DNA from: Roseomonas fluvialis
GTDB taxonomy: Bacteria > Pseudomonadota > Alphaproteobacteria > Acetobacterales > Acetobacteraceae
Assembly (NCBI RefSeq): GCF_022846615.1
Contig: NZ_AP025637.1
Location: forward strand, 620,001 to 684,000
Direction: 5' to 3'
Length of the DNA: 64,000 bases
Shown: in pieces, positions 33,098 to 43,700 of the stretch
Layout of the letters: each line of letters opens with the position of its first letter
Numbering within the stretch: position 1 is the stretch's first letter
Translations under genes and position numbers: made by a program
The notes under the pieces: model-generated
Told to the model about the DNA's origin: nothing
What the model saw: the letters and a program-made list of their open reading frames with translations, nothing else
The model's database searches: none

Positions 33098-34009
33098 ATG
33101 AACGATGAGACAACCCTCGCGCCGCGGGCCACCGCCCCAGCCGATCATCCGATGGTCGGGCCGGCGCGCGGCTGGTTCGAGACGCTCCGCGACCGCATCT
33201 GCGCCACCTTCGAAACGATCGAGGACGAACTCGCCGCCGGCCCGCACCGGGACCTGCCGCCCGGCCGCTTCGAGCGCACAGCCTGGGACCGCCCCGAAGG
33301 CGGCGGCGGCGTCATGTCGGTCATGCGCGGGCGGGTGTTCGAGAAGGTCGGCGTCAATGTCTCGACCGTGTTCGGGGAATTCAGCCCGGAGTTTCGCAAG
33401 CAGATCCCGGGTGCCGAGGGTGATCCGCGCTTCCTCGCGACCGGCATCTCGCTGGTGGCGCATCTGCGCAATCCGCGCGTGCCCGCGGTGCACATGAACA
33501 CGCGATTCATCGTGACCACCAACGCCTGGTTCGGCGGCGGCGGGGACCTGACACCCATGTTCCCCGACAGCGCCGAGGCGGCCGAGGACGCGGCCGGGTT
33601 CCATGCCGCCTACAAGGCCGCCTGCGACAAGGCCGACCCGACCTACTACCCGCGCTTCAAGAAATGGTGTGACGAATATTTCTTCCTGCCGCACCGCAAC
33701 GAACCGCGCGGCCTGGGGGGCATCTTCTACGACTGGCTCGGCGACCGCACGCCGGGCCGTGGCATCGACGCCGATTTCGAATTTACCCGGGATGTCGGCA
33801 TGGCTTTCCTGGAAGCCTATCCGCCCATCGTGCGCCGCCGCATGCACGAAGCCTGGACCGCCGAGGAACGCCAGGCCCAGCTGGTCCGCCGTGGCCGATA
33901 CGTGGAGTTCAACCTGATCCACGACCGCGGCACGCTGTTCGGCCTGCGCACCGGCGGCAACGTGGAAGCGATCCTGATGTCGCTGCCGCCGGAAGTCGCC
34001 TGGCCCTGA
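33098..34009 (+). CDS. hemF: Oxygen-dependent coproporphyrinogen III oxidase
   Basis: Converts coproporphyrinogen III to protoporphyrinogen IX using oxygen. The 303-residue protein has the HemF signatures [72 protein letters not shown] and [34 protein letters not shown] 33098 follows AGGAGCG. Its presence signals an aerobic or oxygen-tolerant lifestyle. It stands beside the bc1 operon, not the hemCD genes. Confidence 0.97.
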   Translation: MNDETTLAPRATAPADHPMVGPARGWFETLRDRICATFETIEDELAAGPHRDLPPGRFERTAWDRPEGGGGVMSVMRGRVFEKVGVNVSTVFGEFSPEFRKQIPGAEGDPRFLATGISLVAHLRNPRVPAVHMNTRFIVTTNAWFGGGGDLTPMFPDSAEAAEDAAGFHAAYKAACDKADPTYYPRFKKWCDEYFFLPHRNEPRGLGGIFYDWLGDRTPGRGIDADFEFTRDVGMAFLEAYPPIVRRRMHEAWTAEERQAQLVRRGRYVEFNLIHDRGTLFGLRTGGNVEAILMSLPPEVAWP

Positions 34010-34015
34010 TGCGCG

Positions 34016-35839
34016 CTACTCGCTCAGGTGATCCTGCAGCGAGCGCGCACCGGCCGGCGTCCAGCCATTCTCCGGCGTGAGCGAAGGATCGAGGCACAGG
34101 ATCTCCTCGAACTCGTTCACGTTGGTGATCTCCGTGCCCATCGCGATGTTGGTCACGCGCTCGAGGATGAATTCCAGCACCACCGGCACCTGGTGTTCCT
34201 CCATCAGCGCCTCGGCGCGGGCGAAGGCCTCCTTGAACTCGTTGGGGGACTTCACGCGGATCGCCTTGCAGCCGAGCCCTTCGGCGACGGCCACGTGGTC
34301 CACGCCGTAGCCGGGCACGGCATCGGGGTCGTCGGCGCCGTTGATGTTCTCGAAGGCCAGCGAGACCTCGAAATCCATCTGGAAGCCGCGCTGCGACTGG
34401 CGGATCAGGCCGAGGTAGGAGTTGTTCACCACGATCTGCAGGAAGGGCAGCTTGTGCTGCGCGCCGACGGCCAGCTCCTCGATCAGGAACTGGAAGTCGT
34501 AGTCGCCCGACAGCGCGACGATCCTGCGGTCCGGATCCGCCGCGCGCACGCCCAGCGCGGCCGGCAGCGTCCAGCCGAGCGGCCCGGCCTGGCCGCAATT
34601 GATCCAGTTGCGCGGCTTGTACACCCGCAGGAACTGCGCGCCCGCGATCTGGCTGAGCCCGATGGTGGTGACGTAGCAGGCGTCGCGGCCGAACTGCTCG
34701 ACCATCTCGGCATAGATGCGCTGCGGCTTCAGCGGCACCTGGTCGTAATGCGTCTGGCGCAGCATGTTCGCCTTGCGATGCGCGCATTCCGCCGCCCAGG
34801 CCGACCGGTCCGCGAGCTTCCCGTCGCGCTTCCATTCCGTCGCGACTTCCAAGAACAAGTCGAGCGCCGCGCCGGCGTCCGAGACGATGCCGAAATCGGG
34901 GCCGAAGACGCGCCCGATCTGCGTCGGTTCGATGTCCACATGCACGAACTTGCGCCCCTGCGTGTAGATGTCGATCGACCCCGTGTGGCGGTTGGCCCAG
35001 CGGTTACCGATGCCCAGCGCGAAGTCGGATCTCAGGAAGGTCGCGTTGCCGTAGCGGTGGCTGGTCTGTAGCCCGACCATGCCGGCCATCAGCGGATGAT
35101 CGTCGGGAATGGCGCCCCAGCCCATCAGCGTCGGGATCACGGGAATGCCGGCGATCTCGGCGAAGGCGACCAGCTGGTCCGATGCATCGGCGTTGATCAC
35201 GCCACCACCGGCGATGATCAGCGGGCGTTCCGCGGCGTTCAGCATCTCCAACGCGCGCTCGACCTGCTTGCGCGTTGCGCGCGGCTTGTAGGGAACCAGC
35301 GGTTCGTAGGTGTCGATGTCGAACTCGATCTCGCCCAGCTGCACATCGACCGGCATGTCGATCAGCACCGGGCCGGGGCGGCCGGAGCGCATGACGTGGA
35401 AGGCTTGTTGGAAGACCATCGGCACCAGGGCGGGCTCGCGCACCGTCACCGCCCACTTGGTCACGGGCTTGGCGATGGTCTCGATGTCGACCGCCTGGAA
35501 ATCCTCCTTGTGCAGCTTGGCGCGCGGCGCCTGGCCGGTGATGCACAGGATCGGCAGGCTGTCCGCCTGCGCGGTGTACAGGCCGGTGATCATGTCGGTG
35601 CCCGCGGGGCCCGAGGTGCCGATGCACACGCCGATATTGCCCGCCTTGGCCCGCGTGTAGCCGTCTGCCATGTGGCTCGCACCCTCGACATGGCGCGCGA
35701 GGATGTGGCGGATCGACCCGCGCGCGCGCAGCGCCGAATAGAAGGGGTTGATCGCCGCGCCCGGCACGCCGAAGGCGCAATTCACGCCCTCGCGCTCGAG
35801 CACCAGCACCGCCGCATCGACAGCCCGCATCCGCGCCAT
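34016..35839 (-). CDS. gcl: Glyoxylate carboligase (tartronate-semialdehyde synthase)
   Basis: A thiamine-diphosphate enzyme joining two glyoxylates into tartronate semialdehyde with loss of CO2 (glyoxylate/allantoin/glycolate use). The 607-residue protein follows the Escherichia coli enzyme closely from [11 protein letters not shown] onward. Val51 ([12 protein letters not shown]) replaces the usual catalytic glutamate of the family, a hallmark of Gcl. The ThDP/Mg region is [28 protein letters not shown]. The expected partners hyi and glxR/garR are not adjacent. Divergent from an IclR regulator, which likely controls it. Confidence 0.95.
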   Translation of the reverse strand: MARMRAVDAAVLVLEREGVNCAFGVPGAAINPFYSALRARGSIRHILARHVEGASHMADGYTRAKAGNIGVCIGTSGPAGTDMITGLYTAQADSLPILCITGQAPRAKLHKEDFQAVDIETIAKPVTKWAVTVREPALVPMVFQQAFHVMRSGRPGPVLIDMPVDVQLGEIEFDIDTYEPLVPYKPRATRKQVERALEMLNAAERPLIIAGGGVINADASDQLVAFAEIAGIPVIPTLMGWGAIPDDHPLMAGMVGLQTSHRYGNATFLRSDFALGIGNRWANRHTGSIDIYTQGRKFVHVDIEPTQIGRVFGPDFGIVSDAGAALDLFLEVATEWKRDGKLADRSAWAAECAHRKANMLRQTHYDQVPLKPQRIYAEMVEQFGRDACYVTTIGLSQIAGAQFLRVYKPRNWINCGQAGPLGWTLPAALGVRAADPDRRIVALSGDYDFQFLIEELAVGAQHKLPFLQIVVNNSYLGLIRQSQRGFQMDFEVSLAFENINGADDPDAVPGYGVDHVAVAEGLGCKAIRVKSPNEFKEAFARAEALMEEHQVPVVLEFILERVTNIAMGTEITNVNEFEEILCLDPSLTPENGWTPAGARSLQDHLSE

Positions 35840-35894
35840 GGTCGTGATTCCTTCTTGCCTGGACGGTGCGGAGATACCGCGCGGCAGGCCGTAC

Positions 35895-35942
35895 TTGCAA
35901 TTTTTCCGAAAAACTTTTTCATAATGCGGAAATTAATCGCAA
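35895..35942. promoter_or_regulatory. AT-rich dyad cluster between gcl and the IclR gene
   Basis: Contains a perfect TTTTTC-C-GAAAAA inverted repeat (35901-35913), TTTCCG (35903) mirrored by CGGAAA (35927), TGCG (35925) mirrored by CGCA (35938), and outer TTGC/GCAA arms at 35895 and 35939. The patch is far more AT-rich than its surroundings and lies in the 146-base divergent gap. It is a likely operator/promoter pair for the IclR-type regulator; AllR-type IclR sites also carry TTCC/GGAA half-sites. Confidence 0.6.
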
Positions 35943-35985
35943 GCATCTGATCCATCGGGTGTTTTGCATTTTCCGCAGGCTCGCC

Positions 35986-36810
35986 ATGCCCGACCGCAGC
36001 CCTGAAAAACGCCAGCGTGGCCGCCCGCGCATCGCCGTCCAGCCGGCCGAATCTGGCGTACAGTCGCTCGACCGCGCCATCGCGCTGCTCGACCTGGTCG
36101 CCGGCGCGAACGGGCTGTCGTTGACCGAGGTGGCTGAGGCCGCCGCGCTGCCGCCCTCGACCTGCTACCGAATCCTGGCCACGCTGCAACGCCACGGGAT
36201 GGTGGAGTTCGAGACCGGCGGCCAGCTCTGGCACGTGGGCGTCGAGAGCTTCCGCATCGGCTCCGCCTTCCTGCGCCGGCGCAAGATCGCCGAGCGCGGC
36301 CGCGACAACATGCAGGCGCTGGTCGATCGCTGCGGGGAGACCGCCAACCTCGCCATTGCCGACGAGGACAGCGTGGTGTTCGTCAGCCAGGTCGAGACGC
36401 ACGAACCCATCCGCGCCTTCTTCCGTCCCGGCACGCGCAGCCCGATCCACGCATCCGGGATCGGCAAGGCGATCCTGGCGCAATGGCGGCCCGATCGCGT
36501 CGCGCGCCTTGTCGCGCGCGGGCTGGCGCGCTTCACGCCGCAGACCCTGACCGACGCCGCGGCGCTGGCGGCGGAACTCGCCGAGACCCGCGCGCGCGGC
36601 TGGGCGCTCGACAACGAGGAACGCAATCCCGGCATGCGCTGCGTCGCCGCCGCCATCTTCAACGAATATGGCGAACCCATCGCCGGCATCTCGGTCTCGG
36701 GGCCCACCGTGCGCCTCACGCCGGAGGTCGCGGCGGCCTTCGGACCGCTGGTGCAGGCCGCGGCAGCGGACGTGACGCGCTCGATCGCGGGCATGCCGCC
36801 TCAGCGCTGA
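35986..36810 (+). CDS. IclR-family transcriptional regulator
   Basis: A 274-residue regulator. After a basic tail (MPDRSPEKRQRGRPR) there is a winged helix (VQSLDRAIALLDLVAGANGLSLTEVAEAAALPPSTCYRILATL begins it, residues about 25-80) and an IclR effector domain (about 85-270) with SPIHASGIGKAILA and EERNPGMRCVAAAIFNEYGEPIAGISVSGP. It is divergent from gcl, and in enteric bacteria AllR/GclR of this family represses gcl in response to glyoxylate or allantoin, so the same logic is likely. The 3' end overlaps the convergent permease gene by 10 bases. Confidence 0.92.
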   Translation: MPDRSPEKRQRGRPRIAVQPAESGVQSLDRAIALLDLVAGANGLSLTEVAEAAALPPSTCYRILATLQRHGMVEFETGGQLWHVGVESFRIGSAFLRRRKIAERGRDNMQALVDRCGETANLAIADEDSVVFVSQVETHEPIRAFFRPGTRSPIHASGIGKAILAQWRPDRVARLVARGLARFTPQTLTDAAALAAELAETRARGWALDNEERNPGMRCVAAAIFNEYGEPIAGISVSGPTVRLTPEVAAAFGPLVQAAAADVTRSIAGMPPQR

Positions 36811-37832
36811 TCGCCGGCCGCCCGCCCCGACAGCAGGTTCGCCACCCAGCGCCCGCCCTCGAACTGCTCGCACAGCGTCAGTGTGGCGATCAGCACGGGC
36901 ACGCCGATGAACGCACCCGGAATCCCCCACAGGAAGGCGCCCAGGAACACCGCCACCAGCACCATGAAGGGGGAGACCGCCAGGTAATTCCCGGTCAGCC
37001 GCGGCTCGAGATACGACCCGATCAGGAACTGGATCACCTGTAGCACCGCGAAGATCGTCACCACCGCCTGCCAGGACCCGAATTGCAGCAGCCCCACCAT
37101 GGTCGGGAACACCGTCGCGACCAGCGGCCCGATGAAGGGGATGTAGTTCAGCACGAAGGCGATCACGCCCCATTCCGCCGCGAGATCCAGCCCCATGTAC
37201 CGCGCGAAGGCCCAGACCAGCACGCCGGTCAGGACGCTCGCGACGGTGCGCACCATCATGTAGACGCGCAGCTTCGACGCGCTCGCCACCAGCCCTGCCA
37301 GCACGCGCCGCGCCGCCGGCCTGCCCATGCGTTCGAGCTGCGACGCCACCTGGCCGACCTCGAGCAGCCCCAGGATCACAAAGACCGCAGTGACCACCAC
37401 GAAGCTGATCACGCCCTGCAACTGCGCCAGCACGCCCTGCGCCACCCGCACCAGCCAGCGCGAATCGAATTGTTCCGCGAGCAGCCCCGCCCCCTCGACC
37501 CCGCGCGACTCCAGCCAGGCCACCTTCGCGGCATACAGCGCCTGGAACTGCCCGGCATTGGCGATCACCCACTGCGCCACACGCCCGAAGGCCCAGGCGA
37601 TCGACAGGATCATCACGGCCACCACCGCGCAGGCCACCAGGATGGTGCCGAGCATCGCCAGCCCCGCCGGGATGCGCGCCTGCACCGCGCGCTGCAGCGG
37701 CCAGACCAGCCCGATCACGAACAGCGCAAAGACGATGGGCGCGAAGATGGTCTGCCCGGCCTGGAGTGCGGCCGCCACCAGCACGGCGGCGCACAGGCCG
37801 AGCAGGATGCGCGTTCCACTGTCGACGATCAT
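36801..37832 (-). CDS. AI-2E/PerM family membrane permease
   Basis: A 343-residue integral membrane protein with about seven to eight hydrophobic segments. Family markers are the N-terminal double helix (LLGLCAAVLVAAALQAGQTIFAPIVFALFVIGLVWPL), the soluble central coil, and the C-terminal block NYIPFIGPLVATVFPTMVGLL then YLEPRLTGNYLAVSPFMVLVAVFLGAFLWGIPGAFIGVP. The family includes the TqsA autoinducer-2 exporter and Na+/H+-antiporting members; substrate cannot be told here. ATG 37832 is the natural start. The open frame continues far upstream, antisense to the next gene, by chance. Divergent from the anchored hydrolase. Confidence 0.9.
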   Translation of the reverse strand: MIVDSGTRILLGLCAAVLVAAALQAGQTIFAPIVFALFVIGLVWPLQRAVQARIPAGLAMLGTILVACAVVAVMILSIAWAFGRVAQWVIANAGQFQALYAAKVAWLESRGVEGAGLLAEQFDSRWLVRVAQGVLAQLQGVISFVVVTAVFVILGLLEVGQVASQLERMGRPAARRVLAGLVASASKLRVYMMVRTVASVLTGVLVWAFARYMGLDLAAEWGVIAFVLNYIPFIGPLVATVFPTMVGLLQFGSWQAVVTIFAVLQVIQFLIGSYLEPRLTGNYLAVSPFMVLVAVFLGAFLWGIPGAFIGVPVLIATLTLCEQFEGGRWVANLLSGRAAGDQR

Positions 37833-38012
37833 GGGCGGGGACGGCTCCGGGCGGATACCGGCGTCACCCTGGTGGGCGGCGCGGCCGCGCGCAAGGCCCT
37901 CGCCACGCGCCGCGGCACCCGGCGCCCGCCACCGGGACGCAGCGCCAGCGCCGGGCGGCATGACACGCCGCCGCAAGCGCCTACCATGGCCGTCCGTAGG
38001 AAGGGTTCCGCC
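37833..38012. other. Divergent promoter gap, GC-rich
   Basis: About 180 bases between the divergent permease and hydrolase genes. No AT-rich promoter patch and no strong dyad stand out; an in-frame ATG at 37986 is an alternative hydrolase start. Confidence 0.4.
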
Positions 38013-39461
38013 ATGCTTGCCACCACACGACGCTGGCTGCTGCGTGCCGCGGCGCTGCTGCTGGGGGTCGTCGCCATCGGCCTGGCGCTGCGCATCCACG
38101 ACGTGCAGAGCGGCCCGCCGCTCGGCCCCTGGCACACCGTGGTGCCGGAGGAGATGCACCGCCGCGTGGTCGACACCGCCGACTGGTCCGCCTGGATGGC
38201 CGCGGAGCAAGCGGTGATGGACACGGTCCGCCGGCGGGTGACCGACGCGCTCGACCCGGCCGAGCGCGTCCCGGTCAACCGCTACTTCGCCGGCAGCCCG
38301 ATGCATGCGCCGCGCTTCGCACGGGACTGGAACCGCTCCTTCATGCTGGAACCGGTGGGCGCGCCGAACGGCGTGGCGGTCTTCCTGCACGGCCTGACCG
38401 ACGCGCCCTTCAGCCTGCGCCACCTGGCCGAGGCGTATCGCGCGCGCGGCTTCCTCGCGATCGGCATCCGCATGCCCGGCCATGGCAGCGTGCCCGCGGG
38501 CCTGACCGATGCGGAATGGGAGGACTGGATGGCCGCGACGCGGCTTGCGGTGCGCACCGCCCGCGCCCGCCTGCCCGACGGCCCGCTGCACCTGGTGGGC
38601 TATTCCAACGGCGGGGCGCTCGCGCTCAAGCATGCGCTGGATGCCATCGAGGACCCACGCCTGCCGCAGGCGGACCGCATCGTGCTGCTCTCGCCCATGG
38701 TGGGTGTCACGGCCTTCGCGCGCTTCGCCGGAATCGCAGGCCTGCCGGCGTTGCTGCCGCGCTTCGCCAAGACCGCCTGGCTCGACATCCAACCCGAATT
38801 CAACCCGTTCAAGTACAATTCCTTCCCGGTCAACGCGGCGCGCCAGACGCATCGCCTGACCGCGGTGCTGCAGACCCAGATCGACCGGCTGGCCGCGGCC
38901 GGGCGGCTCGGCGCGCTGCCGCCGCTGCTCACCTTCCAGTCGGTGGTGGATGCCACCGTCTCGACGCCGGCGGTGCTCGCGGCGCTGTACGACCGCCTGC
39001 CCGCCGGCGAGCACGAGGTGGTGCTGTTCGACCTCAACCGCGACATCCGCTTCGGGCCGCTGTTCGTGCCCGGCGCCGATGCCGCACTCGACCGCATCGT
39101 GCCGCCCGCGCCGCGGCGCTATGCGCTGACCGTAATCGGCACGGATGGCGCCGGCCTGGTGGCGGCGCGCAGCGTGCCGGCGGGTGGCACCGAGGCCACG
39201 GTCCAGCCGCTCGGCCTGTCCTGGCCGCGCGATGTCTTCTCCCTGTCGCATGTCGCGCTGCCCTTCCCGCCGGAGGACGGGCTGTATGGTGCGCAGCCCG
39301 CGCTGGACGACGATTTCGGCTTGCGCCTGGGCGCGCTGGCGCTGCGCGGCGAGCGCGGTGCGCTGGTGATCGGCCTCGACAGTTTCGCGCGCGTCACCTC
39401 GAACCCGTTCTTCCCCTACATCCTCGACCGTGTGGCGGAAGCACTCCCACAGCCGCGGTGA
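38013..39461 (+). CDS. Membrane-anchored alpha/beta hydrolase
   Basis: A 482-residue protein with one N-terminal membrane helix (about residues 8-26, WLLRAAALLLGVVAIGLAL) and a large periplasmic hydrolase domain. FLHGLTDAPFSLRHLAEAY is the oxyanion-hole region, GIRMPGHG the next strand turn, and GYSNGG carries nucleophile Ser198. A late histidine is in SLSHVALPFPPEDGLYG. It resembles serine aminopeptidase/lysophospholipase-like (Hydrolase_4) enzymes; the substrate is unknown. ATG 38013 has GGAAGG 8 bases upstream. It is alone on its strand before the RND genes, which begin 142 bases later. Confidence 0.85.
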   Translation: MLATTRRWLLRAAALLLGVVAIGLALRIHDVQSGPPLGPWHTVVPEEMHRRVVDTADWSAWMAAEQAVMDTVRRRVTDALDPAERVPVNRYFAGSPMHAPRFARDWNRSFMLEPVGAPNGVAVFLHGLTDAPFSLRHLAEAYRARGFLAIGIRMPGHGSVPAGLTDAEWEDWMAATRLAVRTARARLPDGPLHLVGYSNGGALALKHALDAIEDPRLPQADRIVLLSPMVGVTAFARFAGIAGLPALLPRFAKTAWLDIQPEFNPFKYNSFPVNAARQTHRLTAVLQTQIDRLAAAGRLGALPPLLTFQSVVDATVSTPAVLAALYDRLPAGEHEVVLFDLNRDIRFGPLFVPGADAALDRIVPPAPRRYALTVIGTDGAGLVAARSVPAGGTEATVQPLGLSWPRDVFSLSHVALPFPPEDGLYGAQPALDDDFGLRLGALALRGERGALVIGLDSFARVTSNPFFPYILDRVAEALPQPR

Positions 39462-39603
39462 GGCTGGGACGCGCTGGGCAGCGCCGGGATGCACAGCCCA
39501 GTGCCGGCGGTGCGGTTTCGCGCTGCCACACTTGCGGCCTCCGTCGCCGCGCGGCATGTGCCATGATCCAGCGGACACGATCGACCGAGCGAGCCCCGAT
39601 GCC

Positions 39604-40695
39604 ATGACGCAGCCACGGACCCTGCCGCGCGCCACCACGGCCCTTGCGATGGTGCTCGGCCTGATCGCGGCCTGCGACAGCGGCCCGCCGCCCGCCGCTC
39701 CCGAGATCCGCCCGGTCCGTGTCGCGACGGTCGAACGCAGCACGGGGGGGGAGGTGGTCTCCCTGACTGGCACCGTGCAGGCCGAGACCGAGGTGAACCT
39801 GGCGTTCCGCATCGACGGCCGCATGGTCGAACGCCTGGTGAATGTCGGCGATGCCGTACGTGCGGGCCAGGTGGTCGCGCGGCTCAACCGCGACAACGAG
39901 GAAAACAACCTGCGCGCCGCCCGCGCCACGCTGACGGCCGCGCGCGGGCAATTGACCGAGGCCGCGAACAACTACTGGCGGCAATCCGAATTGCTGCGCG
40001 ACGGCTGGACCACCCGCGTGCGCTACGACCAGGCCGCGCAGGCGCGCCAGACCGCGCAAGCGGCGGTGGATGCGGCGCAGGCGCAGGTCGGCATCGCCGA
40101 GACGCGCCTGTCCTACACCGAACTCGTGAGCGACGTGGATGGCCGTGTCACCCAGCGCGGCGCGGAGCCCGGGGAGGTCGTGCAGCCCGGCCGCATGATC
40201 GTGCAGGTGGCGCGCGACGAAGGCCGCGACGCAGTGTTCGACGTGCCGCCCGCGCTGAAGGACCAGGCGCCCGCCAACCCGGTGATCGACGTTTCGCTGA
40301 CTTCCGATCCCGCGGTGCGCGCGACCGGCCGCGTGCGGGAAGTGGCGCCGCGCGCCGATGCGGTGACCGGCACGTTCCAGGTGCGCGTGGGCCTCGCGAA
40401 CCCGCCCGCGGCGATGCGCCTGGGGTCCACCGTGACGGGGCGCATGACGCTCGGGGCCACCGCGGGCTTCGCCATCCCGGCCTCGGCGTTGGCGCGCGCC
40501 GACCGCCAGCCGGCGGTCTGGGTGGTCGACCCGCGCACCGAGACGGTGGCGCTGCGTAGCGTGGAACTGGTGCGCCACGACGCCGGCCACGTGGTGGTCG
40601 GACAGGGGCTGGAACCCGGCGAAATCATCGTGACAGCCGGCGTGCAGGCGCTGCGCGCGGGCCAGAAGGTGCGCCTCCTGGGGGCGGGGCGATGA
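39604..40695 (+). CDS. RND efflux periplasmic adaptor lipoprotein
   Basis: A 363-residue membrane-fusion protein. The signal peptide ends in lipobox LIAAC (Cys24). Then come the lipoyl/barrel-sandwich halves (EVNLAFRIDGRMVERLVNVGDAVRAGQVVARL), an alpha-helical hairpin (about 95-160), the second half (YTELVSDVDGRVTQRGAEPGEVVQPG) and a beta-barrel/MP domain. It links the inner-membrane pump encoded 25 bases downstream to an outer-membrane channel; no TolC-type gene is present here. Lipobox and order match the MexA/AcrA-like layout. Confidence 0.92.
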   Translation: MTQPRTLPRATTALAMVLGLIAACDSGPPPAAPEIRPVRVATVERSTGGEVVSLTGTVQAETEVNLAFRIDGRMVERLVNVGDAVRAGQVVARLNRDNEENNLRAARATLTAARGQLTEAANNYWRQSELLRDGWTTRVRYDQAAQARQTAQAAVDAAQAQVGIAETRLSYTELVSDVDGRVTQRGAEPGEVVQPGRMIVQVARDEGRDAVFDVPPALKDQAPANPVIDVSLTSDPAVRATGRVREVAPRADAVTGTFQVRVGLANPPAAMRLGSTVTGRMTLGATAGFAIPASALARADRQPAVWVVDPRTETVALRSVELVRHDAGHVVVGQGLEPGEIIVTAGVQALRAGQKVRLLGAGR

Positions 40696-40720
40696 CGCCA
40701 CGCTGCCGGGGTGCCGCACG

Positions 40721-43700
40721 ATGATCGGCCCCAATCTTTCCCAGTGGTCGATCACCAACCGGTCGATCGTCATCTACTTCATGATCGTGGCCCTGGTCGC
40801 GGGCGCCTTCGCCTTCGTGAAGCTCGGCCGCAACGAGGACCCGGCCTTCACCTTCCGCACCATGATCGTCGCCGCCGCCTGGCCCGGTGCGACGATCGAG
40901 GAGACGATCCTCCAGGTGACGGAACGGCTGGAACGCACGCTGCAGGAGACGCCGAACCTCGACCGCGTGCGCTCCTACACCGTCGCCGGCCAGACCACGA
41001 TCTTCGTCGACCTGAAGGGCAGCACGCCGCCCGCCGTGGTGGCCGACATGTGGTACCAGGTGCGCCGGCGCGTGGCCGACATGCGCCATACCCTGCCCCA
41101 GGGCGTGCTCGGCCCCTTCTTCAATGACGATTTCGGCGACACCTTCGGCATCATCTACGGCTTCACCGCGGATGGCTTCAGCCAGCGTGAACTGCGCGAC
41201 TTCGTCGAGGACGCGCGCTCACGCCTGCTGCGCGTGCCCGATGTCTCGAAGGTCGAGATCCTGGGCGCACAGGACGAACGCATCTTCATCGAATTCTCGA
41301 CCGAACGTCTCGCGGGGCTCGGCCTGAACTACGGCGCGCTGGTCGCGGCGCTGCAGGCGCAGAACCTGGTGCGCCCCGCCGGTGTGATCGAGACCGGGGA
41401 CGAACGCATCGTGGTGCGCGTCTCCGGCGCCTTCGAGACCGAGGCCGACATCCTCGCCGTGAACTTCGTCATCGGCGACCGGATCTTCCGTCTGGGCGAC
41501 CTCGCGGAGGTACGCCGCGGCACTGCCGACCCGCCGCAGCCCATGTTCCGTGTGAACGGGCAGCCGGCCATCGGCGTTGCGATCGCGATGCGTGAATCGG
41601 GCGACATCCTCGCGCTGGGGCGCAACATCCAGGCCGAGATGGCGCGCATCCGCGCCGCCCTGCCGGTCGGCATCGAACCCATCCTGGTCGCCGACCAGGC
41701 CCAGACGGTCGACGAGGCGATCGGCGACTTCATGGAGAGCCTCTGGCAGGCGATCCTGATCATCATGGTGGTGTCCTTCATCGCGCTCGGCCTGCGGGCC
41801 GGCGCGATCGTGGCGATGTCCATCCCGCTGACGCTCGCCATCGTCTTCCCGCTGATGCTGCTGGCGGGGATCGACCTGCAGCGCATCTCGCTGGGCGCGC
41901 TGATCATCGCGCTGACGCTGCTGGTCGACGACGCCATGACCACCATCGACGCCATGATCCGGCGCCTGGCGGCCGGCGACACCAAGGCCAAGGCGGCGAC
42001 CTTCGCCTATTCCACGCTCGCCTCTTCCATGCTGATCGGCACGCTGGTCACCATCGCCGGCTTCGTGCCGATCGGCTTCGCGAAATCCTCGGCGGGCGAA
42101 TACACCTTCTCGATCTTCGCGGTGGTGGGCATCGCGCTGATCGTCTCGTGGTTCGTCGCCGTCATCTTCGCCCCGCTGCTCGGCATGGCGATCCTGAAGG
42201 CGCCGAAGGCCTCGGCGGAACCCGTGAAGCAGGGCGCCATCCTGCGCGGCTACACCGCCTTTCTCGGCCTCGCGATGCGCTGGAAATGGGCGACCATCGG
42301 CTTCACCGCCGCGATGTTCGTCGTGGCCGTGCTCGCCATGCCCTTCGTGCCGCGGCAGTTCTTCCCGTCGTCGGACCGCACCGAATTGCTGGTCGAGGTG
42401 ACGCTGCCGCAGAACGCCTCGATCTTCGCCAGCGAACAGGTGGCGCAGCGCCTCGATGCCGCGCTCGCGGCCGACCCCGACGTGGCGCGCTGGTCCACCT
42501 ATGTCGGGCGCGGCGCGATCCGCTTCTACCTGCCGCTTAACGTGCAACTCGCGCTGCCGTTCTTCTCGCAGGCGGTGGTGGTGGCGAAGGACCTGCCCGG
42601 GCGCGAACGCCTGCACCGCCGGCTTGAGACGCTGCTCGCCGAGCAGTTCCCCGCCGCGGTGTCGCGCGTCTATCCGCTCGAGCTCGGCCCGCCGGTCGGC
42701 TGGCCGCTGCAGTACCGGGTGAACGGCCCCGACGTCGAGCGCGTGCGCGACATCGCGCAGGAAGTCGCGGCGCTGATGGCCGCCGCCCGGGGCGCGCGCC
42801 ATGTCCATTTCGACTGGATGGAACCGGCGCGCCAGATGCGCGTGCGGGTGGACCAGGACCAGGCGCGCCTTCTCGGCCTGTCCTCGGCGCAGGTGGCGGC
42901 GGCGATCAACGCGGCGGTCACCGGCACCACGGTCACGCAGCTGCGCGACGACATCTACCTGATCCCCGTGGTGGCGCGCGCGACGGCGGAGGACCGCCTG
43001 TCGCTCGATGCGCTGCGCGCCATCCAGGTGCCGCTGCCGGGCGGGCGCACGGTGCCGATCACGCAGTTCGCCACCTTCGACTACGGGCAGGAATTCCCGC
43101 TGATCTGGCGGCGCGACCGCGTGCCGACGCTGACCGTGCGCGCCGACGTGAACCCGGGCGTATTGCCCGACAGCGTCACCGCGCAGCTGGCACCGCAGAT
43201 CGTCGCGCTGAACGCAAGGCTCGAAGCCCCCTACCGCGTCGACCTCGGCGGCATCGCGGAGGAAAGCGCCACCAGCCAGGCCAGCGTGCTGGCGGTGGTA
43301 CCGGTGATGCTGCTGCTAATGTTCACGTTGCTGATGTTCCAGCTCGGGTCGTTCCGCCGCTTCGGCCTGGTGCTGGCGCTGCTGCCGCTCGGCATCATCG
43401 GCGTGGTGCTGGCGCTGTTGGTGTTCAACCGGCCGCTCGGCTTCGTCGCCATCCTCGGCATCCTGTCGCTGCTCGGCATGATCGCGAAGAACGCCATCAT
43501 CCTGATCATGCAGATCGAGAGCGACCGGCAGGCCGGGCACGATGTCCGGAGTGCGGTCATCGCGGCGGCATCCTCGCGCCTGCGGCCGATGCTGCTGACC
43601 GCGGTCTCCACTGTGCTGGGGCTGATCCCGATCGCGCCCACGGTGTTCTGGGGACCGATGGCCTTCGCCATCATGGGTGGCCTGATGGTGGCCACGCTGC

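Noticed and set aside
36801-39971. 1056-codon minus-strand open frame extending the AI-2E permease upstream
   Set aside because: Only the last 343 codons are permease-like. The rest is antisense to the anchored hydrolase and adaptor genes, and the permease has its own ATG at 37832.
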